Positions 34,399-44,394 are shown, numbered from the stretch's first letter. The stretch: DNA of 64,000 bases from Pseudalkalibacillus sp052246725 (GCA_052246725.1 JBQQCL010000009.1); one strand, 5' to 3'. A program made the numbers and translations. Notes: generated by a model not told the origin, from the letters alone.

Positions 34399-35763
34399 AT
34401 GAGTGATCTTTTCTCAGATCGGATCCCTCCTCATAATATTGAAGCAGAACAGGCAGTCCTAGGGGCTGTCTTTCTAGAGCCTGAAGCGTTGACGACTGCA
34501 ACAGAGCTTCTGATGCCTGAAGATTTTTATCGGGCAGGTCATCAACGAATTTTCTCTGTGATGGTCGATTTATCAGAAAAAGGGGAACCTATTGATCTAG
34601 TAACAGTCACATCGGAACTACAGGATCGTAAGCTTCTGGAGGAAGTGGGCGGGGTATCGTATTTAAGCGATCTTGCCAATTCAGTACCAACAGCCGCGAA
34701 TATTGAGTATTACGGGCAAATCGTTGAAGAGAAATCTTTGCTTAGACGATTGATCCGTACAGCAACAGATATTGCAGCTAACGGTTATTCCCGTGAAGAT
34801 GAAGTCGAACAGATTTTGAATGAAGCTGAAAAGAATATACTTGCAGTTGCACAGCGGAAAAACACCGGTGTATTCAAATCGATAAAAGATGTTCTCGTCC
34901 AAGCCTACGATAATATCGAAATGCTTCAAAATAAAAAAGGGGATATTACAGGTATCCCTACAGGATTCGTCGAGCTTGATCGGATAACGGCTGGCTTCCA
35001 ACGAAATGATTTGATCATCGTTGCAGCCCGTCCATCTGTGGGTAAAACGGCTTTTGCGTTGAATATCGCACAAAACGTCGCAACGAAGACGGATGAGAAT
35101 ATAGCAATTTTCAGTTTGGAAATGGGAGCCGAACAGCTCGTCATGCGTATGCTGTGTGCAGAAGGAAACATCGATGCACAGCGTCTCCGTACAGGAGATC
35201 TGCAGTCTGAAGACTGGCAAAAGCTCACAATGGCGATGGGAAGCCTCTCAAATGCCGGTATCTATATCGATGATACGCCAGGTGTACGGGTTAGTGATAT
35301 CCGGGCGAAATGCCGTCGTTTAAAGCAGGAAAAAGGCCTTGGCATGATTCTGATCGATTACATGCAATTGATCCTTGGAAGCGGAAAGTCGGGAGAAAAT
35401 CGACAGCAGGAAGTATCGGAAATTTCACGTTCACTGAAAGGTTTAGCGCGTGAACTTGAAGTGCCGGTCATCTCTCTATCCCAGCTCTCGCGTGGAGTGG
35501 AATCTCGACAGGATAAAAGACCGATGATGTCTGATATACGTGAATCGGGAAGTATCGAGCAGGATGCAGATATCATTGCTTTCCTATATCGTGATGATTA
35601 TTATGATAAAGAAAGTGAAAACAAAGATATCATTGAGATCATCATCGCAAAGCAACGTAATGGTCCAGTCGGAACAGTTGAACTTGCTTTTGTAAAAGAA
35701 TACAATAAATTCGTCAATTTGGAACGGCGTTTCGATGAGAATGAAATGCCGCCTGGGGCATAA
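34399..35763 (+). CDS. dnaB: Replicative DNA helicase DnaB (DnaC of B. subtilis)
   Basis: 454 residues. Hexameric 5'-3' helicase at the fork. N-terminal domain with PPHNIEAEQAVLGAVFLEPE; RecA-like domain with Walker A ARPSVGKTAFALNIA, Walker B MILIDYMQLI and SQLSRGVESRQDKRP. 24 bp after rplI with AGGAGG before the ATG. No intein. Confidence 0.98.
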   Translation: MSDLFSDRIPPHNIEAEQAVLGAVFLEPEALTTATELLMPEDFYRAGHQRIFSVMVDLSEKGEPIDLVTVTSELQDRKLLEEVGGVSYLSDLANSVPTAANIEYYGQIVEEKSLLRRLIRTATDIAANGYSREDEVEQILNEAEKNILAVAQRKNTGVFKSIKDVLVQAYDNIEMLQNKKGDITGIPTGFVELDRITAGFQRNDLIIVAARPSVGKTAFALNIAQNVATKTDENIAIFSLEMGAEQLVMRMLCAEGNIDAQRLRTGDLQSEDWQKLTMAMGSLSNAGIYIDDTPGVRVSDIRAKCRRLKQEKGLGMILIDYMQLILGSGKSGENRQQEVSEISRSLKGLARELEVPVISLSQLSRGVESRQDKRPMMSDIRESGSIEQDADIIAFLYRDDYYDKESENKDIIEIIIAKQRNGPVGTVELAFVKEYNKFVNLERRFDENEMPPGA

Positions 35764-35791
35764 AGACAGAGCGATTCGATCGCTCTGTCTT
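35763..35791 (+). terminator. Strong hairpin after dnaB, weak T-run
   Basis: AGACAGAGCGAT-TCG-ATCGCTCTGTCT starts at the dnaB stop. The tail TATTCTGTTT is only moderately T-rich, so termination may be partial. Confidence 0.65.
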
Positions 35792-36005
35792 ATTCTGTTT
35801 CAACGGACATTGCTACAATTCTCATCACAGACACGAAATGATTTCATTTTTGTGTTGAGATCCATGTGTAGGGGAGGAGGCTTTTGTATCGCCTACGTAA
35901 AAAGAATGAATTCTGAAGAAACGAGCAAAAAATGAATAAAAAAACCTTTGATTATGGAAAAGATAATAACGATGTGTTACAAAAAATAGAAGCATTTCGC
36001 TTACT

Positions 36006-36049
36006 AATGACGAACATATTAAAAAGATATTATATCAATGTTCGGATTT
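36006..36049. promoter_or_regulatory. PurR control region: two inverted PurBoxes
   Basis: AATGACGAACATA (36006-36018) and AATGTTCGGATTT (36037-36049; reverse AAATCCGAACATT, an exact fit to AWWWCCGAACWWT) face each other across 18 bp, immediately upstream of the purA -35. This is the B. subtilis PurR operator layout, repressing in adenine excess and relieved by PRPP. Confidence 0.85.
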
Positions 36050-36050
36050 A

Positions 36051-36079
36051 TTGACATTAGTGCGTTAAATTGATACACT
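36051..36079 (+). promoter_or_regulatory. purA promoter (sigma-A)
   Basis: -35 TTGACA (36051-36056), 17 bp, -10 TACACT (36074-36079), 56 bp before the purA ATG. The second PurBox abuts the -35. Confidence 0.87.
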
Positions 36080-36134
36080 TAGCATTGTTTTTAAGGCAAT
36101 AGACGAACTGTTACATAACCTTGGAGGTGTAAAT

Positions 36135-37421
36135 ATGAGTTCTGTTGTTGTAGTAGGTACCCAATGGGGAGATGAAGGAAAAGGAAAAATTACAGATTAT
36201 TTATCGCATGATGCGGAAGTTATTGCACGTTATCAGGGCGGAAATAATGCCGGTCATACCATCGTGTTCAATGATAAGAAATATAAACTACACTTGATTC
36301 CATCTGGAATTTTTTACGATAACAAAACGTGTGTCATCGGAAATGGAATGGTGATCGATCCGAAAGCGATCGTGGAAGAATTGAAATATCTTCACGATCA
36401 TGGCGTCAGCACAGATAACTTACGGATCAGCAATCGTGCGCATGTCATCCTTCCCTATCATTTAAAGCTTGATATTTTAGAGGAAGAAAGCAAAGGCGAG
36501 AACAAAATCGGTACAACGAAAAAAGGCATCGGGCCTGCATATATGGATAAAGCAGCTCGTACAGGCATCCGAATCGCAGATCTTCTGGATAAGGAAGAAT
36601 TCGCAGAAAAACTTGAGCGTAATTTACGCGAAAAAAACCGATTGTTTGAAAAAGTATATGAAGTTGAGGGATTGAAATTAGAAGACATCCTCGATGAATA
36701 TTATGAATATGGTCAACAAATTGCAAAATACGTGACGGATACTTCAGTTACCTTAAATGATGCACTTGATAACGGACGCCGTGTCCTATTTGAAGGAGCT
36801 CAAGGTGTCATGCTTGATATTGATCAAGGAACATATCCATTCGTTACCTCATCCAACCCTATAGCTGGTGGTGTTACGATTGGTTCAGGTGTGGGACCAT
36901 CAAAGATTCATCATGTTGTCGGTGTATCCAAAGCGTATACCACACGAGTTGGAGATGGACCATTCCCGACAGAACTTCATGATGAGACCGGAGACCAGAT
37001 CCGTGAAGTCGGTAATGAATACGGAACGACTACAGGAAGACCAAGACGTGTAGGATGGTTTGACAGTGTAGTTGTCCGGCATGCACGACGTGTAAGTGGA
37101 ATTACGGACTTGTCACTGAACTCGATCGATGTTTTGACAGGCATCGAAACGTTGAAGATCTGTACATCCTATCAATATAAAGGCAAAGTGATGGAAGAGT
37201 TTCCTGCAAGCTTGAAAGTGTTGGCAGAATGTGAACCTGTTTATGAAGAAATGCCAGGTTGGACAGAGGACATCACAGGGGTACGTTCATTAGACGAACT
37301 TCCAGAAAACGCACGTCACTATGTTGAACGCATTTCACAATTAACAGGAATTCCATTGTCGATCTTCTCAGTAGGTCCAGATCGTAAGCAGACGAACATG
37401 GTAAGAGGCGTATTTGCATAA
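36135..37421 (+). CDS. purA: Adenylosuccinate synthetase
   Basis: 428 residues. GTP-dependent ligation of aspartate to IMP, the first committed step to AMP. P-loop GTQWGDEGKGKITDYLS with catalytic Asp, NNAGHTIV, GIGPAYMDKAARTGIR and ITDLSLNSIDVLTG. TGGAGGTG ribosome site. Single gene with PurR operator and its own terminator. Confidence 0.98.
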   Translation: MSSVVVVGTQWGDEGKGKITDYLSHDAEVIARYQGGNNAGHTIVFNDKKYKLHLIPSGIFYDNKTCVIGNGMVIDPKAIVEELKYLHDHGVSTDNLRISNRAHVILPYHLKLDILEEESKGENKIGTTKKGIGPAYMDKAARTGIRIADLLDKEEFAEKLERNLREKNRLFEKVYEVEGLKLEDILDEYYEYGQQIAKYVTDTSVTLNDALDNGRRVLFEGAQGVMLDIDQGTYPFVTSSNPIAGGVTIGSGVGPSKIHHVVGVSKAYTTRVGDGPFPTELHDETGDQIREVGNEYGTTTGRPRRVGWFDSVVVRHARRVSGITDLSLNSIDVLTGIETLKICTSYQYKGKVMEEFPASLKVLAECEPVYEEMPGWTEDITGVRSLDELPENARHYVERISQLTGIPLSIFSVGPDRKQTNMVRGVFA

Positions 37422-37552
37422 TTCCAGAAAATTATAGGCTTTGAATTTTATTGTCAGTGTCGTTGGCTCACTCCTCATGTACACCTTAGGTACACTCCGG
37501 GGTTCGCCTTCCTTGCTTCGTCGAACTTCTTGCCTCTAATTTCTTGAATAGC

Positions 37553-37588
37553 AACCAGGTATCCAAGAGGATACCTGGTATTTTTTTG
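37553..37588 (+). terminator. Terminator downstream of purA
   Basis: ACCAGGTATCC-AAGA-GGATACCTGGT followed by ATTTTTTT. It lies 130 bp after the purA stop. Confidence 0.9.
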
Positions 37589-37736
37589 TTTCATAGGTGT
37601 TGCAGTTAGTGGGAGAGTAAAATATTTTATACTTTGTCCCCGTTGGTTTCCGTTGATAAGTTATAAGGAGATGACATATCAAAATCCTCATTTATGAAAA
37701 ATAAATTAAAGTACGACAAAACTTGTCGAATTTTTA

Positions 37737-37765
37737 TTGTATTTTACTAGATTACATGATACTAT
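37737..37765 (+). promoter_or_regulatory. Candidate promoter of the tRNA cluster
   Basis: -35 TTGTAT (37737-37742), 17 bp, -10 TACTAT (37760-37765), 79 bp before tRNA-Lys. Confidence 0.5.
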
Positions 37766-37843
37766 TTATTTTGTTGTCCTGGCGCAGCCTGCAACGATAG
37801 GATGCACGTGTAGGGGAAAGGACACATGGTGAATATACTACGA

Positions 37844-37919
37844 GAGCCATTAGCTCAGTTGGTAGAGCATCTGACTTTTAATCAGAGGGTCGAAGGTTCG
37901 AGTCCTTCATGGCTCACCA
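37844..37919 (+). tRNA. tRNA-Lys (anticodon TTT)
   Basis: 76 nt cloverleaf: acceptor GAGCCAT/ATGGCTC, D arm GCTCAGTTGGTAGAGC, anticodon loop CTTTTAA with TTT, T arm GGTTCGAGTCC, encoded CCA. The spot after purA corresponds to the trnY cluster of B. subtilis. Confidence 0.98.
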
Positions 37920-38003
37920 TTTTCTTTTGTAGGGACTCTCACCTACGGTTCCCCTGCAGAAGATTGAAAGAAAGATATGTCAGCAGGACTAGCTGGCGCG
38001 TCG

Positions 38004-38037
38004 GAGTCCTTCATGACTCACCATTTCTTTTGTAGAA
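38004..38037 (+). repeat. Duplicated 3' end of tRNA-Lys with downstream flank
   Basis: GAGTCCTTCATGACTCACCA then TTTCTTTTGTAG repeats 37900-37933 with one substitution and one deletion, 104 bp downstream. It contains T-stem, acceptor strand and CCA but no anticodon, so it is not a functional tRNA. Confidence 0.8.
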
Positions 38038-38065
38038 ATTCTATTTTAACAGCACTTATTTATAT

Positions 38066-38141
38066 GGACCCGTGGTGTAGGGGTTAACATGCCTGCCTGT
38101 CACGCAGGAGATCGCCGGTTCGAATCCGGTCGGGTCCGCCA
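38066..38141 (+). tRNA. tRNA-Asp (anticodon GTC)
   Basis: 76 nt: acceptor GGACCCG/CGGGTCC, anticodon arm CCTGCCTGTCACGCAGG, T arm CGCCGGTTCGAATCCGGTC, encoded CCA. Confidence 0.98.
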
Positions 38142-38169
38142 TTTATATTTAATTTCATACTTCTAATTT

Positions 38170-38433
38170 GGCTCGATATCTCAGTCACGAGCGGTTCATC
38201 TTTGAAAAATCAACGAGTTGTCCCGACACAGCTAACAGCGAAAGCATAGGCTTGTAGAGGAAGGGACAGGGAACCGACGGACAATTTTATACTTCCAATT
38301 TGGCTCGATAGCTCAGTCACGAGCGGTTCATCGTTGTAGAATCAACGAGTTGTCCCGACACAGCTAACAGCGAAAGCGTAAGCTTGTAGAGAAAGGGACA
38401 GGGAACCGACGGACAATTTCATACTTCCAATTT
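38170..38433 (+). repeat. Two 132-bp tandem units each starting with a truncated tRNA-Phe
   Basis: Units begin at 38170 and 38302 and the same 5' tRNA sequence recurs at 38434 in the intact tRNA-Phe: an exact 132-bp period. Each unit carries GGCTCGATAGCTCAGTC (first unit one change) and then switches to non-tRNA sequence ACGAGCGGTTCATCGTTG and a shared spacer ending ATACTTCCAATTT. Confidence 0.9.
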
Positions 38434-38509
<76 letters not shown>

Positions 38510-38518
38510 TTCATTTTT

Positions 38519-38545
38519 GCATGACTTCGAATCATGCTTTTTTTG
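38519..38545 (+). terminator. Terminator of the tRNA cluster
   Basis: GCATGA-CTTCGAA-TCATGC then TTTTTTTTG, 10 bp after tRNA-Phe. Confidence 0.85.
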
Positions 38546-38761
38546 TTGAGATTTTTAGGTTTATTTTCCTGTATACCCAAATAACTGGAAATGTCTTTAC
38601 AACAACAATACAGTTACATTACAAAACTATGTAATATATTGTCGGATAATTTAGACTTATGGTACCGTTTATATCGGTGTCATCTCTAGAAATAGACTAA
38701 AAGTCATAATTATATCTCACAAATATACTGCGCAATTCATAGTAGGAGGGGACAAACAGTT

Positions 38762-40243
38762 TTGGGTATGGGGAGTAGTAGGTTAAAAAGAGTTATGGGG
38801 AAAAGTAGGGTTAAGAGAGCTAGAATGTGGCGATTACAAAAAATTGCATTGTTGACTGTTCTAGTATTTGTACTTGGGTTGTTAGGATTTACAGCTACTA
38901 CATTAGCACAGGACGATCGCTTTGAACTGATCAAAACGGTTTACCATGTGTATGTAGATGGTGAGAATATTGGACTTGTAAATGAGAAAAGTGTCGTAGA
39001 AGACATCAAAAAGGATATTCAAAAGAAAGCTAAAGATCGTTTCAAGGATGTACAGTTGACTGTGAATGAAAATGTTCAGTACGTTCCTGAAAGAATCTTC
39101 AACCCTGATGTAGATCATGCATCCATTAAACAAAAACTTGAAGACCGGCTTACGATCGGTATTCAAGGTGTGAAAATATCTTTTGGAGGAGATACACTTG
39201 GCTACTTCAAAAACAAAGAAGAAGCTCAAAAAGTACTCCGTGAAATAAAGCTAGAATATACAGATGAAAAAACACTAGATCGATTGGAAAAAGAAGATAA
39301 CGATGAAAAGAAAGAAGATACAAAAGAGGATAAAGTTTTAAGCGTATCTTTCGACCAAAAAGCAAACATTGACCAAGTGAAAGTAAGAGCACATGAGCTG
39401 ACTGATCCTGAAGATGCTTTATCCCGTTTTGAAAAAGGAACCTTGGAAAAAAAGAAATATGAAGTTGAAAAAGATGATACGATCGGATCTATTGTAAAAA
39501 AATTCGATCTCAATCAGGAAAAATTATATGAGTTGAATCCTAAGCTGAATAAAAAGGATAACTTGAAAGAGGGACAAGAATTGATCGTGTTGGCTTACGA
39601 GCCTTATGCTCAAGTCATCGTCAAAGAAAGATTGACGAAAAAGTATGGAATCGATCATGAAACAGATGTGAAAGAAGACGATTCACTTCTGAAGGGCAAA
39701 ACAAAGATCAAACAAAAAGGTAAAGATGGCAAGAAGAGTGTTCAATATGCCATTACAAAAACAAATGGAAAAGTGACTGAAGAAAAAGTGCTGGATGAGA
39801 AAATCCTTTCTGAACCAGTAAAAGAAATTAAGCTTAAAGGAACGAAAGAAATTCCGTCTCAGGGTACAGGGTCATTCCACTGGCCGACTGTCGGAGGAAC
39901 AGTAACCAGTCAGAAAGGACAACGTTGGGGAAGGGATCATAAAGGAATTGATATTGCAGGATCAAGCAATTCTTCCATTCTTGCTGCAGATAATGGAAAA
40001 GTCGTATCTGCAGGCTATACAACTGGTGGATATGGAAACAAAATCGTGATCAACCATAATAACGGGTTCAAAACGATATACGCTCATCTTGCTTCGATTA
40101 GTGTATCTCCAGGAGAAACAGTCAAAAAAGGACAAAAAATCGGAGTAATGGGCTCAACAGGAAATTCAACAGGCGTTCACCTTCATTTTGAACTTTATAA
40201 AAACGGTGCGCTGCAAAATCCACTGAATTATGTCAGTCAATAA
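38762..40243 (+). CDS. Secreted M23 metallopeptidase with LysM and G5 domains
   Basis: 493 residues, TTG start behind AGGAGGGG. A basic N-terminus (about 25 residues) and hydrophobic segment 26-46 end near TLAQDD, so it is exported, cleaved or anchored. After a charged region rich in Lys/Glu come a LysM peptidoglycan-binding domain (YEVEKDDTIGSIVKKFDLNQ), a G5 domain and a LytM/M23 endopeptidase (RDHKGIDIAGSS, HLHFELYKNG zinc ligands). It probably cuts peptide cross-links in the wall. It stands directly before walRK, whose product regulates such hydrolases. Confidence 0.92.
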   Translation: MGMGSSRLKRVMGKSRVKRARMWRLQKIALLTVLVFVLGLLGFTATTLAQDDRFELIKTVYHVYVDGENIGLVNEKSVVEDIKKDIQKKAKDRFKDVQLTVNENVQYVPERIFNPDVDHASIKQKLEDRLTIGIQGVKISFGGDTLGYFKNKEEAQKVLREIKLEYTDEKTLDRLEKEDNDEKKEDTKEDKVLSVSFDQKANIDQVKVRAHELTDPEDALSRFEKGTLEKKKYEVEKDDTIGSIVKKFDLNQEKLYELNPKLNKKDNLKEGQELIVLAYEPYAQVIVKERLTKKYGIDHETDVKEDDSLLKGKTKIKQKGKDGKKSVQYAITKTNGKVTEEKVLDEKILSEPVKEIKLKGTKEIPSQGTGSFHWPTVGGTVTSQKGQRWGRDHKGIDIAGSSNSSILAADNGKVVSAGYTTGGYGNKIVINHNNGFKTIYAHLASISVSPGETVKKGQKIGVMGSTGNSTGVHLHFELYKNGALQNPLNYVSQ

Positions 40244-40248
40244 TCAAT

Positions 40249-40282
40249 CACCTCTGGCAGGTAATCCTGCTGGAGGTTTTTC
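40249..40282 (+). terminator. Terminator after the M23 peptidase gene
   Basis: ACCTCTGGCAGG-TAAT-CCTGCTGGAGGT followed by TTTTCT, 8 bp after the stop. It separates the gene from walR. Confidence 0.85.
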
Positions 40283-40440
40283 TATAAATAAGATAAAAAA
40301 GTGTAAATTTCCTCATTACCGTATTGTGTGGTAAAATAAGTGAAAACTATGAAAACGAAAAATAACGAAATACATGAAATTGAATTGGTTTTAACTTACC
40401 TTTAAAGAAAGTTTCTTTATATGAAAAGGAGACCAAGTAT

Positions 40441-41148
40441 ATGGATAAGAAAATCTTAGTTGTAGATGATGAAAAGCCGATTGCAGATATTTTACAATTC
40501 AATTTAGAAAAAGAAGGATTTGAAGTCATTTGTGCTTATGATGGTGCAACTGCACTTGAAAAAGTCGAAGAAGAAATGCCGGATATGATTCTTCTTGATA
40601 TCATGCTTCCGCAAAAGGATGGCATGGAGGTTTGCCGTGAACTACGGAAAAAGTATGACATGCCGATCATCATGCTTACAGCAAAAGATTCTGAAATTGA
40701 TAAAGTTTTAGGATTAGAGCTTGGTGCAGATGATTATGTGACAAAACCGTTCAGTACGCGTGAGCTTATCGCCCGTGTGAAAGCGAATATGCGCCGTCAT
40801 CAACAAGAAGGTGAGCGTGAAGGTCTTGATGGTACAAGTGAAATCAAGATTGGTGCGTTGACGATCCATCCTGAAGCGTATCTTGTAACAAAGCGAGGGG
40901 AAACGATTGAGTTGACTCATCGTGAATTTGAGCTGCTGCATTATATGGCGAAGCATACTGGACAAGTCATGACCCGTGAACATCTGCTTCAGACGGTGTG
41001 GGGATATGATTATTTCGGTGATGTTCGTACTGTTGACGTAACCGTCCGTCGTCTTAGAGAAAAAGTAGAGGACAATCCGAGTCACCCGATGTGGATCATC
41101 ACAAGACGAGGAGTAGGGTATTACCTAAGAAATCCAGATCAGGAGTAA
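40441..41148 (+). CDS. walR: Response regulator WalR (YycF)
   Basis: 235 residues. OmpR/PhoB family: receiver domain with DDEKP acid pocket and phospho-acceptor Asp in MILLDIMLPQKDG, winged-helix domain ending TRRGVGYYLRNPDQE. It controls autolysins and wall metabolism and is essential in most Bacillales. First gene of the walRKHIJ operon. Confidence 0.97.
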   Translation: MDKKILVVDDEKPIADILQFNLEKEGFEVICAYDGATALEKVEEEMPDMILLDIMLPQKDGMEVCRELRKKYDMPIIMLTAKDSEIDKVLGLELGADDYVTKPFSTRELIARVKANMRRHQQEGEREGLDGTSEIKIGALTIHPEAYLVTKRGETIELTHREFELLHYMAKHTGQVMTREHLLQTVWGYDYFGDVRTVDVTVRRLREKVEDNPSHPMWIITRRGVGYYLRNPDQE

Positions 41149-41152
41149 TTCA

Positions 41153-42985
41153 ATGAAAAAGGTTGGCTTCTTTAAATCAATACATTTTAAATTTGTTGTG
41201 GTTTATATACTTCTTATCATAATCGCCATGCAAGTCATTGGCGTTCTTTTTATGGAGCGGCAAGAAGATAAACTGAAGGAGAACTTCACGAAAAATGTCG
41301 ACGAGAACGCGGATATGATAGCCGTGAATTTAGAAGAAGAATTAGAAAAATTAATGAATGAGCCGGAAAAAGAAGAACCTAAACAAGAGTTGGCATCTCT
41401 TATCAGGGATTTTTCTTTTTCGGATATGGACAGATTATGGGTTGTAAATACGGATCAACAAATCATTGCAGCGGACGATGAATCGAAGGTCGGTAGAAAG
41501 ACTTCTAATCAAAATATGATTTCCCAGGCCCTTCTTGGATCAGCAACCAACGATATCTATCAAAAAAAAGTAGATGGAAAACTCGTCCGAACTTATATCG
41601 TAGCTAAACCAATCATAAATGGAACCAACGGGGAAACCTTAGGTGCTCTTTATATTGAGGCATCAATCGAGGACATCTATGAATTGTCCCAAACACTCAA
41701 CGAAATTCTAGCAAATGCGACAATTATTGCCCTGGTAATAACCGCATTATTAGGCATTATTCTTGCCCGGACGATCACCCGCCCTTTAGCAGATATGCAG
41801 AAACAAGCGAAAGTCATGGCAAGAGGTGATTTCACACGTACGGTAAAGGTATATGATCAGGATGAAATTGGACAACTGGCAGCGTCTTTTAATGATTTGA
41901 CCCAAAAACTTCAAGAGGCCAATGAAATTACAGAAAGTGAACGAACAAAACTCCGTTCCGTCCTTTCCTACATGACCGATGGAGTCATGGCAACCGATAT
42001 GGACGGATATATCATCCTTATGAATGATCGTGCTGAAGAGATGCTATCGTTATCTCGTCATGAGGCGATGGGTAGGTTTTTACCCGAAGTTTTAGGAGTG
42101 GAAGATGTATTCTCAATTGAACTATTAGAAGAATCCCCAAGCTCGATGATTCTTGATTATAGTTCGACTGAAGTTCCCTTCATCATACGTGCAAGTTTCT
42201 CGGTTATACAGAAAGATGATGGACCAGTGAATGGAATAATAACAGTGTTACATGATGTAACCGAACAGGAACAAATCGAAAAGGAACGCAGGGAATTTGT
42301 ATCAAATGTTTCGCATGAACTTCGGACACCATTAACGACAATGCGCAGTTATTTGGAAGCGTTAGCTGAAGGAGCTTGGCAGGATGAAAATCTTGCACCG
42401 AAATTCTTGAACGTCACGCAGACGGAAACAGAACGGATGATCCGCCTTGTGACAGACCTTCTTCAATTATCAAAAATGGATAACAAAGACTATCAACTGC
42501 ATTTCCAAAATGTGGATTTAACCGAATTGCTCCAACAAGTGATTGATCGGTTTGAAATGTCCAAGAGCGAAAAAATTACTTTTGAAAAGCACTTATATGA
42601 TAAACCATTATCAGTCCGCGTCGATCCTGACAAAATCATTCAAGTTTTGGATAATATCATTTCGAATGCATTGAAGTATTCACCAGATGGAGGCAAAGTG
42701 ACTTTTTTGCTTGAAAAAGAGGCGAAAAAAGTCCATATCAGCATAAAAGATGAAGGAGTCGGGATTCCGAAGCAGAACCTTACAAAAATATTCGATCGCT
42801 TCTATCGTGTTGACAAAGCACGTTCCAGAGAAATTGGAGGAACCGGTTTAGGTCTGGCGATAGCAAGTGAAGTTGTAAAAGCACATAACGGAGAAATCTG
42901 GGCCGAAAGTGAGTATGGAAAAGGAACGACGATTCATGTGAAACTTCCTACTTATCAATCCAGGGAGAGGGAGGCTAAAGCGTAA
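41153..42985 (+). CDS. walK: Sensor histidine kinase WalK (YycG)
   Basis: 610 residues. Transmembrane helix at about 13-33, extracellular sensor domain, second helix about 184-206, HAMP, PAS, HisKA with SHELRTPLTTMRSYLEAL and a GHKL ATPase (NIISNALKYSP, GGTGLGLAI). Phosphorylates WalR in response to lipid-II/wall turnover. The final stop overlaps walH by one base. Confidence 0.97.
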   Translation: MKKVGFFKSIHFKFVVVYILLIIIAMQVIGVLFMERQEDKLKENFTKNVDENADMIAVNLEEELEKLMNEPEKEEPKQELASLIRDFSFSDMDRLWVVNTDQQIIAADDESKVGRKTSNQNMISQALLGSATNDIYQKKVDGKLVRTYIVAKPIINGTNGETLGALYIEASIEDIYELSQTLNEILANATIIALVITALLGIILARTITRPLADMQKQAKVMARGDFTRTVKVYDQDEIGQLAASFNDLTQKLQEANEITESERTKLRSVLSYMTDGVMATDMDGYIILMNDRAEEMLSLSRHEAMGRFLPEVLGVEDVFSIELLEESPSSMILDYSSTEVPFIIRASFSVIQKDDGPVNGIITVLHDVTEQEQIEKERREFVSNVSHELRTPLTTMRSYLEALAEGAWQDENLAPKFLNVTQTETERMIRLVTDLLQLSKMDNKDYQLHFQNVDLTELLQQVIDRFEMSKSEKITFEKHLYDKPLSVRVDPDKIIQVLDNIISNALKYSPDGGKVTFLLEKEAKKVHISIKDEGVGIPKQNLTKIFDRFYRVDKARSREIGGTGLGLAIASEVVKAHNGEIWAESEYGKGTTIHVKLPTYQSREREAKA

Positions 42986-44391
42986 TGCAAATGAGGAGAA
43001 TCACCCGTCAATTGAAAAAGTTCTATTCAGCAATATGGGACAATATTGAAAACTTGAAGACGGTCTTGCTATCTCTTCTCATTTTGCTCAGTATTTTTCT
43101 GACTTATAATTTATGGACTTTCACGCCGAATAATAAAGTGCTTGAAAACGAAAGAACAATTGAGACTAAAATCCCTGAGGGTAAGACTGAGAAGTTAGCG
43201 AATATCATCCAGCCACGACAAATCATTCTTCATCAGGGTGGAGAACATTTTTGGTCTTATGCGAAGGATCAAAATGAAATCTATGATTTGTTACAGACGA
43301 CTTTGTTGATTAGTAATAGCAAAAAAACTGTTGAATATGAAACGGATATCCAATCGAATGGTCTTGAAATCATCTATCCTACCAGCATTCCAGTTGACGT
43401 GCTAAAGGAAACTTTCCGTTTCAGTAATGAAAATCCATTCGCTAATAAAAAAGATAATGTAGAACGTCTACGGGTTTATGATTCAGAGGGAAAATGGAAG
43501 ATTCAATTCATTTTTGAACCTGAAGGAAATCCCCAAGAACCTGAACAATTGAAAGATCCAGTGGTATTTGAATTTCAACTGTCCAATATTTCGATTAATA
43601 CATTGATCGATAAGATGGTAAGTTCAGAGAAAACCGTACAAGTAGAACAATTTGAGCTGGAAGACAATCACAATTCATTTTATTTGCCGGTTGAGAACGT
43701 GAAAATACCAACACACTTTTACACAACAAATCAAATTGACATCAAATTATTTGTACAAGCTCTTTTACCAAGTAATGTTGCTACCAAAAAGAGTGATGAT
43801 CGAATTATGTATAGTAAATCAAAAAGTATGATAACGTACTTTGAAGAATTGAATGAATTTTCCTATATTAATTGGAATAGTCAGGAAGATGTCATAAGAC
43901 GCAATCCGATTATTCAAAGCCTTGATTTCATCAATAATCACGCAGGCTGGACCAATAAGTACCATATTTACCATTATTACGATTCAACACAAGATGATGA
44001 CACAACGAATAGACAAAAGGAGATCGCGTATCGTATGATTATGAACGGTTTCCCTGTCATGGATGAATCCGTTGGCAAAATTTCGCTGAAATGGACGACC
44101 AATCAAGCTGATGAGTACGAACGTTCCCTTACTTACTTGAAAGATCCAATAGAAAATAAATCTGCTCCACCTGTCGTTATGGAAAAAGGCTCTGAAGTCA
44201 TTGAAGCTCTATCAGCAACAGCCCCGAATACAAAAAATATTTCAGATATAACCATCGGCTATACTTTAAAGTCTGAAAATGAACATGATACTTACTTTTC
44301 GCTGGAACCAGCATGGTATTACAAGATACGGTCCTCTTGGCTACCATTAGATTTTCCAGTGGACGAGCCTATGTCTAATCAAGGAGGGTAA
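42985..44391 (+). CDS. walH: WalH (YycH), regulator of WalK
   Basis: 468 residues. One N-terminal membrane helix (about 24-46, LKTVLLSLLILLSIFLTYNL) and a large extracytoplasmic domain. In B. subtilis YycH and YycI form a membrane complex that restrains WalK. Located directly between walK and walI, 3 bp before the latter. Confidence 0.93.
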   Translation: MQMRRITRQLKKFYSAIWDNIENLKTVLLSLLILLSIFLTYNLWTFTPNNKVLENERTIETKIPEGKTEKLANIIQPRQIILHQGGEHFWSYAKDQNEIYDLLQTTLLISNSKKTVEYETDIQSNGLEIIYPTSIPVDVLKETFRFSNENPFANKKDNVERLRVYDSEGKWKIQFIFEPEGNPQEPEQLKDPVVFEFQLSNISINTLIDKMVSSEKTVQVEQFELEDNHNSFYLPVENVKIPTHFYTTNQIDIKLFVQALLPSNVATKKSDDRIMYSKSKSMITYFEELNEFSYINWNSQEDVIRRNPIIQSLDFINNHAGWTNKYHIYHYYDSTQDDDTTNRQKEIAYRMIMNGFPVMDESVGKISLKWTTNQADEYERSLTYLKDPIENKSAPPVVMEKGSEVIEALSATAPNTKNISDITIGYTLKSENEHDTYFSLEPAWYYKIRSSWLPLDFPVDEPMSNQGG

Positions 44392-44394
44392 AGA

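Noticed and set aside
40400..40423. CTTTAAAGAAAGTTTCTTTAT before walR, resembling fused ends of a family-A repeat
   Set aside because: Only about 20 bp of low-complexity symmetry in an AT-rich leader; too short to assign.
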